DNA of 64,000 bases from Pseudomonas syringae. GTDB lineage: Bacteria > Pseudomonadota > Gammaproteobacteria > Pseudomonadales > Pseudomonadaceae. Made by a program: the position numbers and the translations under genes. The notes beneath the pieces were generated by a model. That model made no database searches and had not been told where the DNA came from. It worked only from the letters and a program-made list of their open reading frames with translations. How positions within the stretch are numbered: position 1 is the first letter of the stretch; each line of letters begins with the position of its first letter. Below, one piece after another: positions 9,182 through 19,990 of this stretch. The DNA lies in NCBI RefSeq assembly GCF_001698815.1, contig NZ_LGSI01000033.1:1-64000 (forward strand). Direction: 5' to 3'.

Positions 9182-10360
9182 ATTAAACCGCTTTTCACAA
9201 AAGGCCCGTCGCTGGGCGTGCGCCTGTTGGTGCTGGTCGTGTTATCGGTAGCGCTGATGGTGGTCGATGCCCGGTTTACCGTGCTCAAACCGCTACGTAG
9301 CCAGATGTCGCTGGTCCTGATGCAGTCCTACTGGGTAGTCGATCTGCCGCAACGCCTTTATCAAGGCGTCGCCAGCCAGTTTGGCAGCCGGACCGAACTG
9401 CTCGCCGAAAATGAAAAACTCAAGACCGAAGCTTTGCTTCTGCAAGGGCGCCTGCAAAAACTGGCCGCCCTGACCGAGCAGAACGTGCGTCTGCGCGAGT
9501 TGCTCAATTCCTCGGCGCTGGTCAACGAGAAAGTCGAAGTCGCCGAGCTGATCGGCATGGACCCGAACCCGTTCACCCATCGAATCATCATCAACAAAGG
9601 CGAGCGCGATGGCGTGGTCCTCGGCCAGCCGGTGCTCGATGCCCGTGGCCTGATGGGGCAAGTCGTCGAGCTGATGCCGTACACCTCCCGTGTTCTGTTG
9701 CTGACCGACACGACCCACAGCATTCCGGTGCAGGTCAACCGTAACGGCCTGCGCGCCATTGCCAGCGGCACCGGTAACCCGGAGCGCCTGGAACTGCGGC
9801 ACGTGGCGGACACGGCGGATATCAAGGAAGGCGATCTGCTGGTGAGTTCTGGTCTCGGCCAGCGTTTCCCGGCCGGTTATCCGGTGGCGACGGTCAAGGA
9901 AGTGATTCACGATTCCGGCCAACCGTTTGCCATCGTTCGTGCCGTGCCGACCGCAGCGTTGAATCGCAGTCGTTACCTGCTGCTGGTGTTCTCCGATGGA
10001 CGCTCTCCGGAAGAGCGCGCCGCCGAAGCCGCCCAAGCTCAGGAGTCCGCCGAAAAAGCCGCCGAGCCTGCTGCAACCCAAGGCGCCGGGACCGCAACTC
10101 CGGCCGCCACTGCACCGGTCAAACCGGGCGCTGCCCCAGCCGCGACGACGCCAGTGAAGCCAGGTACTGCTGCGCCAGCCGCTGCGCCGACGCATTCGCC
10201 GGCAACTCCTGCGACTACCGCACCCAAACCGGCCAGCAAACCCGCCAGCAAGCCGCCGGCCAAGCCTGCGGCAACGCCGGCAACGCCGGCTGCGCCGCCG
10301 GCCGTTACAAAGCCACCGGCCTCCGCGCCCGCCACCACTCGGGAGAGAATCGATGGTTAG
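9182..10360 (+). CDS. mreC: Rod shape-determining protein MreC (probable ATT start)
   Basis: MreC is the bitopic inner-membrane protein that links MreB to the elongasome synthases RodA/PBP2. The order is one N-terminal membrane helix (VRLLVLVVLSVALMVV), a coiled coil (about 70-115, ELLAENEKLK...ALTEQNVRLREL) and two beta-barrel domains. The last 110 residues are a long Ala/Pro/Lys/Thr-rich tail. I place the start at ATT 9182 because GGAGGAG sits six bases upstream and this restores IKPLFTKGPSLG, expected before the helix; the first conventional start (GTG 9218) has no ribosome site and trims the cytoplasmic N-terminus. It overlaps mreD by eight bases. Confidence 0.9.
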   Translation: MKPLFTKGPSLGVRLLVLVVLSVALMVVDARFTVLKPLRSQMSLVLMQSYWVVDLPQRLYQGVASQFGSRTELLAENEKLKTEALLLQGRLQKLAALTEQNVRLRELLNSSALVNEKVEVAELIGMDPNPFTHRIIINKGERDGVVLGQPVLDARGLMGQVVELMPYTSRVLLLTDTTHSIPVQVNRNGLRAIASGTGNPERLELRHVADTADIKEGDLLVSSGLGQRFPAGYPVATVKEVIHDSGQPFAIVRAVPTAALNRSRYLLLVFSDGRSPEERAAEAAQAQESAEKAAEPAATQGAGTATPAATAPVKPGAAPAATTPVKPGTAAPAAAPTHSPATPATTAPKPASKPASKPPAKPAATPATPAAPPAVTKPPASAPATTRERIDG

Positions 10361-10844
10361 TCATGCCCCGGCCCGCAATGGGTGGGTCGTCTGGCTCACT
10401 TTCGCGATTGGCATGCTGCTGAGCGTTTCGCCGCTGCCGCAGTTCATGGAAATCTTCCGGCCATTGTGGCTGGCGCTGCTGCTGACCTTCTGGATTCTGG
10501 CGCTGCCTCACAAAGTCGGCATGACCACCGCCTGGATGCTGGGCATGATGGAAGACGTGCTGTACGGCACGCTGCTGGGTCAGAATGCGTTGATCCTCAG
10601 TCTGATCGCGTTTCTGGTCATGACCTTGCATCAACGCCTGCGAATGTTCCCCATCTGGCAGCAATGCCTCGTTCTCCTGGTCGTGTTCGGTCTCGCGCAA
10701 CTGGCACAGCTGTGGCTCAGCGCCTTGACCGGCAACCGCCAGCCGACGCTCGCGCTGGTGCTGCCCGCATTGGTGAGTGCGCTGTTGTGGCCTTGGGTCA
10801 GTTATGGCCTGCGCGGGTTGCGCAAGCGGTTGCGAATCAACTAA
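10353..10844 (+). CDS. mreD: Rod shape-determining membrane protein MreD
   Basis: MreD is a small polytopic inner-membrane component of the elongasome that works with MreC. The 163 residues are hydrophobic with about five membrane segments (for example WVVWLTFAIGMLLSV, LWLALLLTFWILALP and ALVLPALVSALLWPW) and the conserved HKVGMTTAWMLGMMEDVLYGTLLGQNAL region. The ATG overlaps the end of mreC, indicating translational coupling. Confidence 0.95.
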   Translation: MVSHAPARNGWVVWLTFAIGMLLSVSPLPQFMEIFRPLWLALLLTFWILALPHKVGMTTAWMLGMMEDVLYGTLLGQNALILSLIAFLVMTLHQRLRMFPIWQQCLVLLVVFGLAQLAQLWLSALTGNRQPTLALVLPALVSALLWPWVSYGLRGLRKRLRIN

Positions 10845-10910
10845 CCAGCCTTCGGGTGAGCGCGGTTGTATCAGGATGGCGTTCACCCTCATCGACACGG
10901 AGATGTCCTC

Positions 10911-11525
10911 ATGCCCCAGCTTCATCTGGCTTCTGGCTCACCGCGCCGCCGTGAATTACTCACTCAGATCGGCGTGCCCTTCACTGTGCTCAGCGCGCAG
11001 ATAGACGAAACCCCATTACCCAACGAGCCCGCCGTGGCCTATGTCGAGCGTCTGGCGCGCGGCAAGGCCGAGGCCGGGCTTGCGCAGCTGGGCGACGATG
11101 GTTTGACTGACGATGACGCTTGCGTCATGGGCGCCGACACCGCCGTGGTGCTCGATGGCCTGATTCTCGGCAAGCCGGTAGACGAAGCCGATGCGCTGGC
11201 CATGCTGGCGGCGCTGTCCGGGCGCGAGCATGAAGTGCTCACCGCCATCGCGGTGATCGACCGGCAACGCTGCGAAACCCGAACCGTCAGCAGCCGCGTA
11301 CGTTTTCGCAGTATCGCGACACATGAAGCAAAAGCTTACTGGGCCAGCGGCGAACCTCGGGACAAAGCTGGCAGCTATGCTATCCAGGGTCTGGCGGCGA
11401 TCTTCGTCGAGGGCTTGCAAGGCAGTTATTCCGCTGTGGTTGGGCTGCCGCTGTGCGAAACCGCAGAACTGCTTGGCCGTTTCGGCATACCCTGTTGGCA
11501 ATGCCTGGAAGGTGACAAGTCATGA
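10911..11525 (+). CDS. maf: Maf-family nucleoside triphosphate pyrophosphatase
   Basis: Maf proteins hydrolyse non-canonical or excess nucleoside triphosphates (the YhdE subgroup acts on dTTP/UTP) and are linked to septum formation. The 204 residues show the phosphate-binding start [12 protein letters not shown], the catalytic [10 protein letters not shown] segment, and the RV-RF and [14 protein letters not shown] motifs. ATG 10911 places LASGSPRRR at the N-terminus as in other members, so the longer frame from 10866 is not used. It follows mreD by 66 bases and overlaps rng (ATGA), so it belongs to the mreBCD-maf-rng unit. Confidence 0.93.
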   Translation: MPQLHLASGSPRRRELLTQIGVPFTVLSAQIDETPLPNEPAVAYVERLARGKAEAGLAQLGDDGLTDDDACVMGADTAVVLDGLILGKPVDEADALAMLAALSGREHEVLTAIAVIDRQRCETRTVSSRVRFRSIATHEAKAYWASGEPRDKAGSYAIQGLAAIFVEGLQGSYSAVVGLPLCETAELLGRFGIPCWQCLEGDKS

Positions 11526-12979
11526 GTGAAGAGATCCTGATCAACATCACGCCGATGGAGTCGCGCGTGGCGGTGGTGGAAAACGGTGTTCTGCAGGAAG
11601 TCCACGTCGAGCGGACCCAGCGTCGCGGCATCGTCGGCAATATCTACAAAGGCAAGGTCGTGCGAGTATTGCCCGGCATGCAAGCCGCATTCATCGATAT
11701 CGGCCTGGACCGGGCGGCGTTCATTCACGCCTCGGAAATTTCCATGCGCGAAGGCCCGTCGGTGGAAAGCATCAGCTCGCTGGTCCACGAAGGTCAGAGT
11801 CTTGTGGTGCAGGTCACCAAAGACCCGATCGGCAGCAAGGGCGCGCGCCTGACCACGCAGCTGTCGATCCCTTCGCGGTATCTGGTGTACATGCCGCGCA
11901 CGGCGCACGTCGGTATTTCCCTGAAAATCGAGGATGAAGCCGAACGCGAGCGACTCAAGAAAGTCGTGACCGATTGCGTTGCCCTCGAAGGTATCAAGGA
12001 AGCGGGCGGGTTCATTCTGCGCACGGCTGCCGAAGGTGCCGGTGCCGACGAAATCCTCATGGACATTCGCTACCTGCGCAGGCTTTGGGATCAGATCGGC
12101 GAGCAGATCAAGACCGCCTCGACACCCAGCGTGATCTACGAAGACCTTGGCCTGGCACTGCGCACCTTGCGCGATCTGGTGAGTCCGCGCATTGAGAAAA
12201 TCCGCATCGACTCGCGGGAAACCTTCCAGAAAACCACACAATTCGTTGCCGAACTGATGCCGGAAATCGCCGATCGCCTGGAACACTATCCGGGTGAACG
12301 GCCGATTTTCGATCTGTACGGCGTCGAGGATGAAATCCAGAAGGCGCTGGAGCGCAAAGTCCCGCTCAAGTCGGGTGGCTATCTGGTGATCGATCCGGCC
12401 GAGGCAATGAGCACCATCGACGTCAATACCGGTGCGTTCGTCGGCCATCGCAACCTCGAAGAAACCATCTTCAAGACCAACCTGGAAGCGGCAACCGCGA
12501 TTGCCCGCCAGCTGCGCCTGCGCAATCTGGGCGGCATCATCATCATCGATTTCATTGACATGGAAGACGGCGAGCACCAACGCCAGGTTCTGCGTACGCT
12601 GGAAAAACAGCTTGAGCGTGACCACGCCAAGATCAACATCATCGGCATTACCGAGCTGGGTCTGGTGCAGATGACTCGCAAGCGTACCCGCGAAAGCCTT
12701 GAACAGGTTTTGTGTGAGCCGTGCAGCAGTTGTCAGGGCCGTGGCAAGCTGAAGACCCCGGAAACCGTATGTTACGAAATCTTCCGCGAGATCCTGCGCG
12801 AAGCGCGGGCCTATCAAGCGGTGGGTTATCGGGTGCTGGCCAACCAGCGTGTCGTGGATCGACTGCTCGATGAAGAGTCGGGAAACGTTGCGGAACTGGA
12901 AGGCTTCATTGGTCGTACCATTCGTTTTCAAGTAGAAACCATGTATTCGCAGGAACAATACGACGTGGTGTTGCTCTGA
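11522..12979 (+). CDS. rng: Ribonuclease G
   Basis: RNase G is an endoribonuclease of the RNase E/G family that matures the 5' end of 16S rRNA and decays some mRNAs. The 485 residues begin with an S1 RNA-binding domain (about 35-125, [23 protein letters not shown]) followed by the catalytic DNase I-like part with the two metal Asp motifs in [11 protein letters not shown] and [21 protein letters not shown] zinc-link Cys pair follows. The RNase E scaffold tail is absent, which separates it from rne. Its ATG overlaps the maf stop. Confidence 0.96.
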   Translation: MSEEILINITPMESRVAVVENGVLQEVHVERTQRRGIVGNIYKGKVVRVLPGMQAAFIDIGLDRAAFIHASEISMREGPSVESISSLVHEGQSLVVQVTKDPIGSKGARLTTQLSIPSRYLVYMPRTAHVGISLKIEDEAERERLKKVVTDCVALEGIKEAGGFILRTAAEGAGADEILMDIRYLRRLWDQIGEQIKTASTPSVIYEDLGLALRTLRDLVSPRIEKIRIDSRETFQKTTQFVAELMPEIADRLEHYPGERPIFDLYGVEDEIQKALERKVPLKSGGYLVIDPAEAMSTIDVNTGAFVGHRNLEETIFKTNLEAATAIARQLRLRNLGGIIIIDFIDMEDGEHQRQVLRTLEKQLERDHAKINIIGITELGLVQMTRKRTRESLEQVLCEPCSSCQGRGKLKTPETVCYEIFREILREARAYQAVGYRVLANQRVVDRLLDEESGNVAELEGFIGRTIRFQVETMYSQEQYDVVLL

Positions 12980-13161
12980 CCTTGCACGTAGTGAACATGT
13001 ATCTAGAACAGTGCCGTAGGGCCAGCGGCAAGGACGCCCTTATAACGAGAATTATGCGTGGCAAATGAGCAAAACCCGGACGTACTCGCACCTGCACGAT
13101 TGAGCCGGGCCCATTTCACGCAAGCTGAACTTTGCGGACCCCGGCGCGGAGGCTCTTGGAC

Positions 13162-16100
13162 ATGGAGCGTCTGACACGTTTTTTTGCCACCCTGACACGT
13201 TGGGGGCTGATGCTCTGCGCGCTGGTTTTGGTCCTGGCTGCGCTGTATGTCAGTGTTGGACGGCAGCTCACGCCGCTGATTTCCGAATACCGCGCTGAGG
13301 TCGAGAGCAAGGCGCGCGCCGCGCTGGGCATGCCCTTGGCAATCGGCAGTCTGGAAGGTAGCTGGAGTGGTTTTGCACCGATCTTCGTCGCTCACGATGT
13401 GATGCTGGGCGAGGGGACGGCCACGGTTCGCCTGGATCAGATCCGCGCGGTGCCTGACGTGTGGGCAAGCCTGCTGGCCCGTGAAGTGCGTATCGCGCAT
13501 CTGGAGGTCAACGGCCTGCAAGTGAGCTTGAAGCAGGATCAGGATGGGCGCTGGGCGCTGCAGGGTTTGCCGGTCAGCAATGACAAGCCTTTCGATCCGC
13601 AACAGGTCCTGACCCAGATGCAGATGGTGTCGCGTCTGTCGCTGCTCAACAGTCAGATTACCCTGCAGCCGTTCGGCCAGGCGCCACTCACGCTGACTTA
13701 CGTGAACCTCAGCCTCGCCACTGGCAGTTATCATCAGCGTCTCGATGCGCGGCTGACCTTGCCGGACGGCCAGCCCGTAGCTTTGAACCTGCGTTCGCGC
13801 ATCCAGGCCAGCAAATGGCAGGAAGGCGAGGCCGATGTTTATCTGAGCCTGCCGCAGAGCGAATGGGCGCAATGGCTGCCGAAAACCCTGACCCGCGAGT
13901 GGAACGTCTCCATGCTGAAAGCGGGCGGCGAATTCTGGTTGAGTTGGGGCAAGGGTACGGTTCAGAGCGCTGTGGCGCGGCTCAATGCTCCGCAGGTCAA
14001 GGCGGGCTATGCCGAACGCAAGGCTTCGACGATCAACAATCTGGCCCTCAATGCCTGGTTCAAACGCAACGAAACAGGTTTCGACGTAACCTTGGGTTCC
14101 CTTGCCATGGACCTGGGCGCCAAGCGCTGGGAAAGCCGGGTTCAACTCAACCAGCAGGCCGCCACGGCCGACAACGGAGAACTCTGGCATGTTCAGGCCG
14201 ATCGTCTGGACCTGACGCCGGTCACGCCGTTGATTGATTCACTGGCACCGCTGCCGGACAAGCTGATGGTCGTCATCGACAGCCTCAAGGTCACCGGTGG
14301 TCTGCGCAACGTGTTGCTTGATTTCCGCCCGCAGGCCACCGGCGACAAACGCCTGAGTTTCGCCGCCAATCTGGACAAGGTCGGTTTCAATGCGTATCAC
14401 GGCGCACCGGCTGCCGGGAATGTCAGCGGTGCGATCAGCGGCGATCTCGGTCAGGGCGAACTGCGTCTGGCCAGCGAAGATTTCATGCTGCATCTGGACC
14501 CGATCTTCGCCAAACCCTGGACCTATCCGAAAGCCAATGCGCGTTTGACCTGGCGTCTGGATGATCAGGGTTTCACATTGATTGCGCCTTACATCAAGGT
14601 CCTCGGCGACGAAGGCAAGATCGCTGCCGACTTCCTGATTCGCCTGCATTTCGATCATAACCAGGAAGACTACATGGACCTGCGGGTCGGCATGGTCGAT
14701 GGCGACGGGAGCTATACCAGCAAATACCTGCCGGCGGTCCTCAGCCCTGCGCTGGACGAATGGCTGCGCACGGCGATTCTGGCTGGCAAGGTCGACCAGG
14801 GTTTCTTCCAGTATCAAGGCTCTTTGAACAAGGGCGCGCCAGACACCGCGCGGGTGATCAGTCTGTTCTTCAAAGTGCGTGACGCGACCCTGGCGTTCCA
14901 GCCGGGCTGGCCGCAACTCACCGGCGTCAACGGCAAGGTCTACGTCGAAAACAGCGGCGTGCGCATCAAGGCCAGCAAAGGCCAGTTGCTCAATACCCAA
15001 GTCAGCAACGTGTTGGTGAATATCCCGCATGTGCCGGCAGGGCAGGACAGTCATTTGCTGGTGGACGGTGACTTTGCCGGTGGTCTGGCCGATGGCGTGA
15101 AGATTCTCCAGGAAGCGCCCATCGGTACCGCCAGCACCTTTGCCGGCTGGCAAGGCGAGGGTCCGCTGCAAGGCAAACTGAAGCTGGATATTCCGCTGGT
15201 CAAAGGCCAGGAACCGAAGATCGCGGTGGATTTCAGTACCGACGGGGCGCGGCTGAAACTTAGCGATCCGGTGCTGGAGCTGACTCGGCTCAAGGGTGAT
15301 TTCCGTTTTGATAACGCCAAGGGCCTGAGCGGCAAGGGCGTGCGGGCGCAAGCCTTTGATCGTCCGGTGACGGCGGAAATCGCTGCCGAGGGCAAGCCTG
15401 GCGCAAACATCACCCAAGTGGTCGCCAATGGCCAGATCACGGTGCCCAAACTTACCGAATGGCTGGGCGTGACCCAGGCGCTGCCGGTGTCGGGCGATCT
15501 GCCGTATCAGCTGCAATTGACGCTGAGCAATGACAGCCAGTTGAAGATCAATTCCAGCCTCAAAGGCGTGGTCATCGATTTGCCGGCACCGTTCGGCAAA
15601 GCCGCCGATGAAAGCCGTGACAGCGAATTCCGCATGACCTTGCAAGGCGCCGAGCGCCGTTATGGCTTCGCTTACGCGAACCTCGCCAATCTGGCGTTTG
15701 CCTCTCCCGTGGGCAAACTGGCGGACGGGCGTGGCGAATTGTTCCTCGGCAACGGCGGCGCCATCGTTCCTGACGCCAAGGGGCTGCGCGTGCGCGGTTC
15801 GCTGTCGGAACTGGATGTGGCGCCATGGCAAGCCGTGGTCGAACGTTACGCTGGCAATGATCCGGGCGGCAGCGCCAAACAGCTGGTCAACAATGTGGAC
15901 CTGCAAATCGGCAAGCTCACCGCCATGGGCACCACCCTCGATCAAGCCAGTGTCCAGCTCAAGCGCAGCGACACGGCCTGGGGGTTGTCGCTGGACAGCC
16001 AGCTGATCAAGGGCAGCGCGAGCATTCCCGATGCGAAAACCGCGCCCATTGGCATTGACCTGCTTTACGTGCGTCTGCCCGCTGCTGATCCGAATGCCGC

Positions 16101-16974
16101 AGTCATCGAAAACGCGCCAGACCCGCTGGCCGATGTCGACCCGACCAAAATTCCGGCGATGAATATCAAGATCACCCAGGTGTTTCAGGGTGAGCAGCTA
16201 GTTGGCGCGTGGTCGCTGAAGACCCGGCCGACCGCAACCGGCATTCGCTTTCTGGATATGGACATGGGTCTCAAAGGCATGCTGTTGCAAGGTGAAGGCG
16301 TCTGGGAAGGCGCGCCGGGCTCTAGCGGCAGTTGGTACAAGGGCCGTCTGGATGGCAAGAATCTCGCCGATGTCCTCAAAGGCTGGGGATTTGCGCCGAC
16401 GGTCACCAGTGAAGATTTCGAATTGAACGTCGATGGCCGCTGGCCCGGCTCTCCGGCCTGGGTCGCTCTCAAGCGCTTCTCCGGCAGCCTGGACGCAACC
16501 TTGCGCAGCGGCCAGTTCGTCGAAGTGGAAGGTGGAGCCGCAGCGCTGCGGGTATTCGGTCTGCTTAACTTCAACTCCATTGGTCGCCGTCTGCGCCTGG
16601 ATTTCTCGGACTTGCTCGGCAAAGGCCTGAGCTATGACCGGGTGAAAGGGTTGCTGGTGTCCAGTGATGGCGTCTACGTGACCCGCAAGCCGATTACCCT
16701 GACCGGACCGTCGAGCAATCTGGAGCTGGACGGCACGTTGGACATGGTCAAGGACCGGGTCGACGCCAAGCTGTTGGTGACCTTGCCGGTGACCAACAAT
16801 CTGCCGATTGCGGCGCTGATCGTCGGCGCTCCGGCCATTGGCGGCGCGCTATTCCTGGTCGACAAGCTGCTGGGTGATCGGGTCGCGCGGTTTGCCAGCG
16901 TGCAGTACAAGGTCGAAGGCCCGTGGAAAGAACCGAAGATCACCTTCGACAAGCCTTTTGAGAAACCTCAATAA
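13162..16974 (+). CDS. yhdP: YhdP family AsmA-like protein, phospholipid transport to outer membrane
   Basis: This 1270-residue protein has one N-terminal membrane helix (LMLCALVLVLAALYVSV) followed by a huge, repetitive beta-rich periplasmic region with DUF3971/AsmA-type segments and a C-terminal helix-plus-hydrophobic stretch (NNLPIAALIVGAPAIGGALFLVDKLL). YhdP, TamB and YdbH are bridge-like proteins that carry phospholipids from the inner to the outer membrane in E. coli. ATG 13162 is preceded by GGAGG; a longer frame from TTG 13132 was not chosen. It lies 182 bases after rng and 45 bases before the nitrilase-family gene. Confidence 0.92.
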   Translation: MERLTRFFATLTRWGLMLCALVLVLAALYVSVGRQLTPLISEYRAEVESKARAALGMPLAIGSLEGSWSGFAPIFVAHDVMLGEGTATVRLDQIRAVPDVWASLLAREVRIAHLEVNGLQVSLKQDQDGRWALQGLPVSNDKPFDPQQVLTQMQMVSRLSLLNSQITLQPFGQAPLTLTYVNLSLATGSYHQRLDARLTLPDGQPVALNLRSRIQASKWQEGEADVYLSLPQSEWAQWLPKTLTREWNVSMLKAGGEFWLSWGKGTVQSAVARLNAPQVKAGYAERKASTINNLALNAWFKRNETGFDVTLGSLAMDLGAKRWESRVQLNQQAATADNGELWHVQADRLDLTPVTPLIDSLAPLPDKLMVVIDSLKVTGGLRNVLLDFRPQATGDKRLSFAANLDKVGFNAYHGAPAAGNVSGAISGDLGQGELRLASEDFMLHLDPIFAKPWTYPKANARLTWRLDDQGFTLIAPYIKVLGDEGKIAADFLIRLHFDHNQEDYMDLRVGMVDGDGSYTSKYLPAVLSPALDEWLRTAILAGKVDQGFFQYQGSLNKGAPDTARVISLFFKVRDATLAFQPGWPQLTGVNGKVYVENSGVRIKASKGQLLNTQVSNVLVNIPHVPAGQDSHLLVDGDFAGGLADGVKILQEAPIGTASTFAGWQGEGPLQGKLKLDIPLVKGQEPKIAVDFSTDGARLKLSDPVLELTRLKGDFRFDNAKGLSGKGVRAQAFDRPVTAEIAAEGKPGANITQVVANGQITVPKLTEWLGVTQALPVSGDLPYQLQLTLSNDSQLKINSSLKGVVIDLPAPFGKAADESRDSEFRMTLQGAERRYGFAYANLANLAFASPVGKLADGRGELFLGNGGAIVPDAKGLRVRGSLSELDVAPWQAVVERYAGNDPGGSAKQLVNNVDLQIGKLTAMGTTLDQASVQLKRSDTAWGLSLDSQLIKGSASIPDAKTAPIGIDLLYVRLPAADPNAAVIENAPDPLADVDPTKIPAMNIKITQVFQGEQLVGAWSLKTRPTATGIRFLDMDMGLKGMLLQGEGVWEGAPGSSGSWYKGRLDGKNLADVLKGWGFAPTVTSEDFELNVDGRWPGSPAWVALKRFSGSLDATLRSGQFVEVEGGAAALRVFGLLNFNSIGRRLRLDFSDLLGKGLSYDRVKGLLVSSDGVYVTRKPITLTGPSSNLELDGTLDMVKDRVDAKLLVTLPVTNNLPIAALIVGAPAIGGALFLVDKLLGDRVARFASVQYKVEGPWKEPKITFDKPFEKPQ

Positions 16975-17019
16975 CACGCCATGGAGTACAGTGGTGGCCT
17001 GTCATCAGCGGAGTGCGCC

Positions 17020-17871
17020 ATGTCTTTTGCCGTGATTCAAATGGTCAGCCAGAGCGATGTCCTGGGCAATCTGGACCAGGCGCGCCGTTTGCTGGAGCAG
17101 GCCGCAGCCTCGGGCGCACGCCTGGCGGTATTGCCGGAAAACTTCGCTGCCATGGGCCGTCGCGACGTCGCCGATATCGGTCGCGCCGAGGCTCAAGGGC
17201 AAGGTCCGATCCTTCCGTGGTTGAAACTGGCCGCTCGCGACCTCAAGTTATGGATAGTTGCCGGCACTTTGCCGCTGCCGCCAGGTGATCAGCCGAACGG
17301 CAAAGTCACCGCCTGCTCTTTGTTGATCGATGAACACGGTGAACAGGTCGCGCGTTACGACAAGCTGCACCTGTTCGATGTAGACGTGGCGGACAACCGG
17401 GGCCGCTATCGGGAGTCCGATGACTACGCTCATGGCAACAATGTGGTGGTTGCCGACACACCGGTAGGTCGGCTGGGTTTGAGCGTGTGTTACGACCTGC
17501 GCTTCCCGGAGCTGTACAGCGCCTTGCGTGAAGCGGGCGCCGAATTGATTACTGCACCGTCGGCCTTCACCGCCGTTACCGGTGCGGCGCATTGGGACAT
17601 TCTGATCCGGGCGCGGGCTATTGAGACCCAGTGTTACCTGCTGGCGGCCGCGCAAGGCGGGGTCCATCCAGGGCCTCGGGAAACTTATGGGCACGCCGCG
17701 ATCGTCGACCCCTGGGGTCGAGTGCTGGCCGAGCAGGCGCAGGGTGAAGCCGTGCTGCTGGGCGAACGCGACATTGATGAACAGGCGTCCATACGGGCGC
17801 GGATGCCGGTGTCCAGTCACCGGCGCTTTTTTTCGCAGGACGCATTGCGGCCTGTGCAGACCTCGGAGTGA
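17020..17871 (+). CDS. Carbon-nitrogen hydrolase (Nit-type, probable deaminated-glutathione or omega-amidase)
   Basis: This cytosolic 283-residue enzyme belongs to the nitrilase superfamily. The catalytic triad is visible as Glu40 (LPENF), Lys115 (YDKLHLFD) and Cys157 ([10 protein letters not shown]). The short size and the sequence around the Cys resemble Nit1/NitA amidases that remove deaminated glutathione or alpha-ketoglutaramate rather than true nitrilases; the exact substrate is inferred. ATG 17020 gives the expected MSFAVIQM start, so the longer frame from 16981 is not used. The stop is two bases before the tldD start. Confidence 0.88.
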   Translation: MSFAVIQMVSQSDVLGNLDQARRLLEQAAASGARLAVLPENFAAMGRRDVADIGRAEAQGQGPILPWLKLAARDLKLWIVAGTLPLPPGDQPNGKVTACSLLIDEHGEQVARYDKLHLFDVDVADNRGRYRESDDYAHGNNVVVADTPVGRLGLSVCYDLRFPELYSALREAGAELITAPSAFTAVTGAAHWDILIRARAIETQCYLLAAAQGGVHPGPRETYGHAAIVDPWGRVLAEQAQGEAVLLGERDIDEQASIRARMPVSSHRRFFSQDALRPVQTSE

Positions 17872-17873
17872 AT

Positions 17874-19313
17874 ATGAGCGACTTGTCCTCAGTCAGCGAA
17901 CACCTTCTGGCCCCCGGCGGCGTGACCCTCGACAGCCTGCAATCGGTGCTGGGCGAGCTGGCCGGCCCGGGTATCGACGCGGCTGACCTGTATTTCCAGG
18001 GCCAGATTTCCGAGTCCTGGTCGCTGGAAGACGGCATCGTCAAGGAAGGCAGTTTCAATCTCGATCAAGGCGTTGGTGTGCGGGCGCAATCGGGTGAGAA
18101 AACCGGCTTCGCCTACAGCAACGCGATTACCCATGAAGCCTTGAGCACGGCGGCGCGCGCGGCGCGTTCGATTTCCCGTGCCGGCCAGAACGGCACCGTT
18201 CAGGCGTTCACGACCCAGGACGTTGCCCAGTTGTACGCGCCGGACAACCCGCTGGAAGTCATGACTCGCGCGGAGAAGGTCGAACTGCTCAAGCGTGTCG
18301 ATATCGCCACTCGTGCCCTGGATACGCGTATCCAGCAGGTGACCGTGAGCATGGCCGGGGTTTGGGAGCGCATTCTTGTAGCCTCCACCGATGGCAGTCT
18401 GGCCGCCGATGTACGCCCGCTGGTGCGCTTCAACGTCAGCGTGATCGTCGAGCAGAACGGCCGTCGCGAGCGCGGCGGGCATGGCGGCGGAGGGCGTACT
18501 GATTACCGTTATTTCCTCAGCGACGACCGCGCCATGGGTTACGCCCGTGAAGCGTTGCGTCAGGCGCTGGTCAACCTGGAAGCCATTCCGGCACCGGCCG
18601 GTACTTTGCCAGTGGTGCTGGGCTCCGGTTGGTCGGGCGTGTTGCTCCACGAAGCCGTGGGCCATGGTCTGGAAGGCGATTTCAACCGCAAGGGCAGCTC
18701 CGCGTACAGCGGGCGCATGGGTGAAATGGTCGCGTCCAAGCTGTGCACCATCGTTGATGACGGCACGCTGGCCGGTCGTCGTGGTTCGCTGAGCGTCGAT
18801 GACGAAGGTACGCCGACCGAATGCACCACGCTGATCGAAAACGGCGTCCTCAAGGGTTACATGCAAGACAAACTCAACGCACGGCTGATGGGCGTGGCGC
18901 GGACCGGTAACGGTCGCCGCGAATCCTATGCGCACTTGCCGATGCCGCGCATGACCAACACGTACATGCTGGCCGGGCAGAGCGATCCGCAGGAAATCAT
19001 TGCCTCGGTGAAGCGCGGGATCTATTGCGCCAACCTCGGCGGCGGCCAGGTCGACATCACCAGCGGCAAGTTCGTCTTTTCCACCAGCGAAGCGTATTTG
19101 ATCGAAGACGGCAAAATCACCGCACCGGTCAAAGGCGCGACGTTGATTGGCAACGGCCCGGAGGCGATGAGCAAGGTGTCGATGGTGGGCAATGACTTGT
19201 CGCTGGACAGCGGCGTCGGCACCTGCGGCAAAGATGGCCAGTCGGTTCCGGTAGGCGTGGGTCAGCCGACCCTGAAGATCGATGCGATCACGGTAGGCGG
19301 CACGGGCGGTTAA
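17874..19313 (+). CDS. tldD: Metalloprotease TldD
   Basis: TldD forms a heterodimer with TldE/PmbA, in which TldD supplies the zinc site; the pair matures ribosomally made peptides such as microcin B17 and degrades CcdA in E. coli. The 479 residues contain the zinc motif HEAVGH at about 259-264 followed by [16 protein letters not shown], and the C-terminal Cys/Gly-rich segment ([17 protein letters not shown]). ATG 17874 follows CGGAG at the ideal distance. The partner pmbA is on the same strand at 19991, interrupted by an opposite-strand gene. Confidence 0.96.
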   Translation: MSDLSSVSEHLLAPGGVTLDSLQSVLGELAGPGIDAADLYFQGQISESWSLEDGIVKEGSFNLDQGVGVRAQSGEKTGFAYSNAITHEALSTAARAARSISRAGQNGTVQAFTTQDVAQLYAPDNPLEVMTRAEKVELLKRVDIATRALDTRIQQVTVSMAGVWERILVASTDGSLAADVRPLVRFNVSVIVEQNGRRERGGHGGGGRTDYRYFLSDDRAMGYAREALRQALVNLEAIPAPAGTLPVVLGSGWSGVLLHEAVGHGLEGDFNRKGSSAYSGRMGEMVASKLCTIVDDGTLAGRRGSLSVDDEGTPTECTTLIENGVLKGYMQDKLNARLMGVARTGNGRRESYAHLPMPRMTNTYMLAGQSDPQEIIASVKRGIYCANLGGGQVDITSGKFVFSTSEAYLIEDGKITAPVKGATLIGNGPEAMSKVSMVGNDLSLDSGVGTCGKDGQSVPVGVGQPTLKIDAITVGGTGG

Positions 19314-19361
19314 GGGTGAAGCCGGGGCGGACCGTCAAACAGTCCGCCCCGCGACTTGAAG

Positions 19362-19883
19362 CTAGCGCAAGCCGCGCAGCTTCTCATCCAGTTCACGAAT
19401 GTATTTGAAGATTTTACGGCTGGAGGCCGGCGGCTTGTTTTGCGCAAGCTCGTGTTGAGCCTGGCGAATCAAGGAACGCAGTTGTTGGCGATCCGCTTCC
19501 GGGTATTCGCCGACGAACTTCTCCAGAACGGCGTCATCGCCCGCGATCAAGCGATCACGCCAGCGTTCCAGACCATGAAAACGTTCGTTGTATTGGCGAG
19601 TGGAGGCATCGAGTTGATCAAGCAACACCAGAATGGCGTCCTGATCCTGATCGCGCATCAGCTTGCCGATGAACATGATGTGCCGTTTTCGCGCAATGTT
19701 GGCCGTGTGCTTGGGCGCATCGGCCAGGGCCTTGCGCAAGGCGTCGGTCAACGGCAGCTTGGCCAGCAAGTCAGGCTTGAGCGTCGTCAGGCGTTCGCCA
19801 AGATCAACCAGAGCATGCAGCTCGCGTTTGACCTGAGTTTTGCTTTTCTCCCCGTCGAGGGAGTCGTCGTAAGAATCAACCAT
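19362..19883 (-). CDS. yjgA: Ribosome biogenesis factor YjgA/DarP (DUF615)
   Basis: This 173-residue protein matches the DUF615 family, recently named DarP, which binds the assembling 50S subunit near the peptidyl transferase centre. It is charged and helical, with the typical SKTQVKREL start, [36 protein letters not shown] core and [24 protein letters not shown] end. ATG 19883 begins MVDSYDDSL, typical of the family; a TTG five codons upstream was not used. It is on the opposite strand between tldD and pmbA, and its stop is 48 bases from the tldD stop. Confidence 0.92.
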   Translation of the reverse strand: MVDSYDDSLDGEKSKTQVKRELHALVDLGERLTTLKPDLLAKLPLTDALRKALADAPKHTANIARKRHIMFIGKLMRDQDQDAILVLLDQLDASTRQYNERFHGLERWRDRLIAGDDAVLEKFVGEYPEADRQQLRSLIRQAQHELAQNKPPASSRKIFKYIRELDEKLRGLR

Positions 19884-19990
19884 GGGGGCAGTCCGCAAAT
19901 AAACGCCGCCATGATAACCAGTCGGGGGCCGCTTGTCCGGCCCGGTCGGTACTCGGCCTGTGCCGAAAGCAGAATTTGATGGAGAAAGTC

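Noticed and set aside
14239..15945. 568-residue open frame antisense to yhdP
   Set aside because: Shadow frame with no family resemblance inside a conserved gene.
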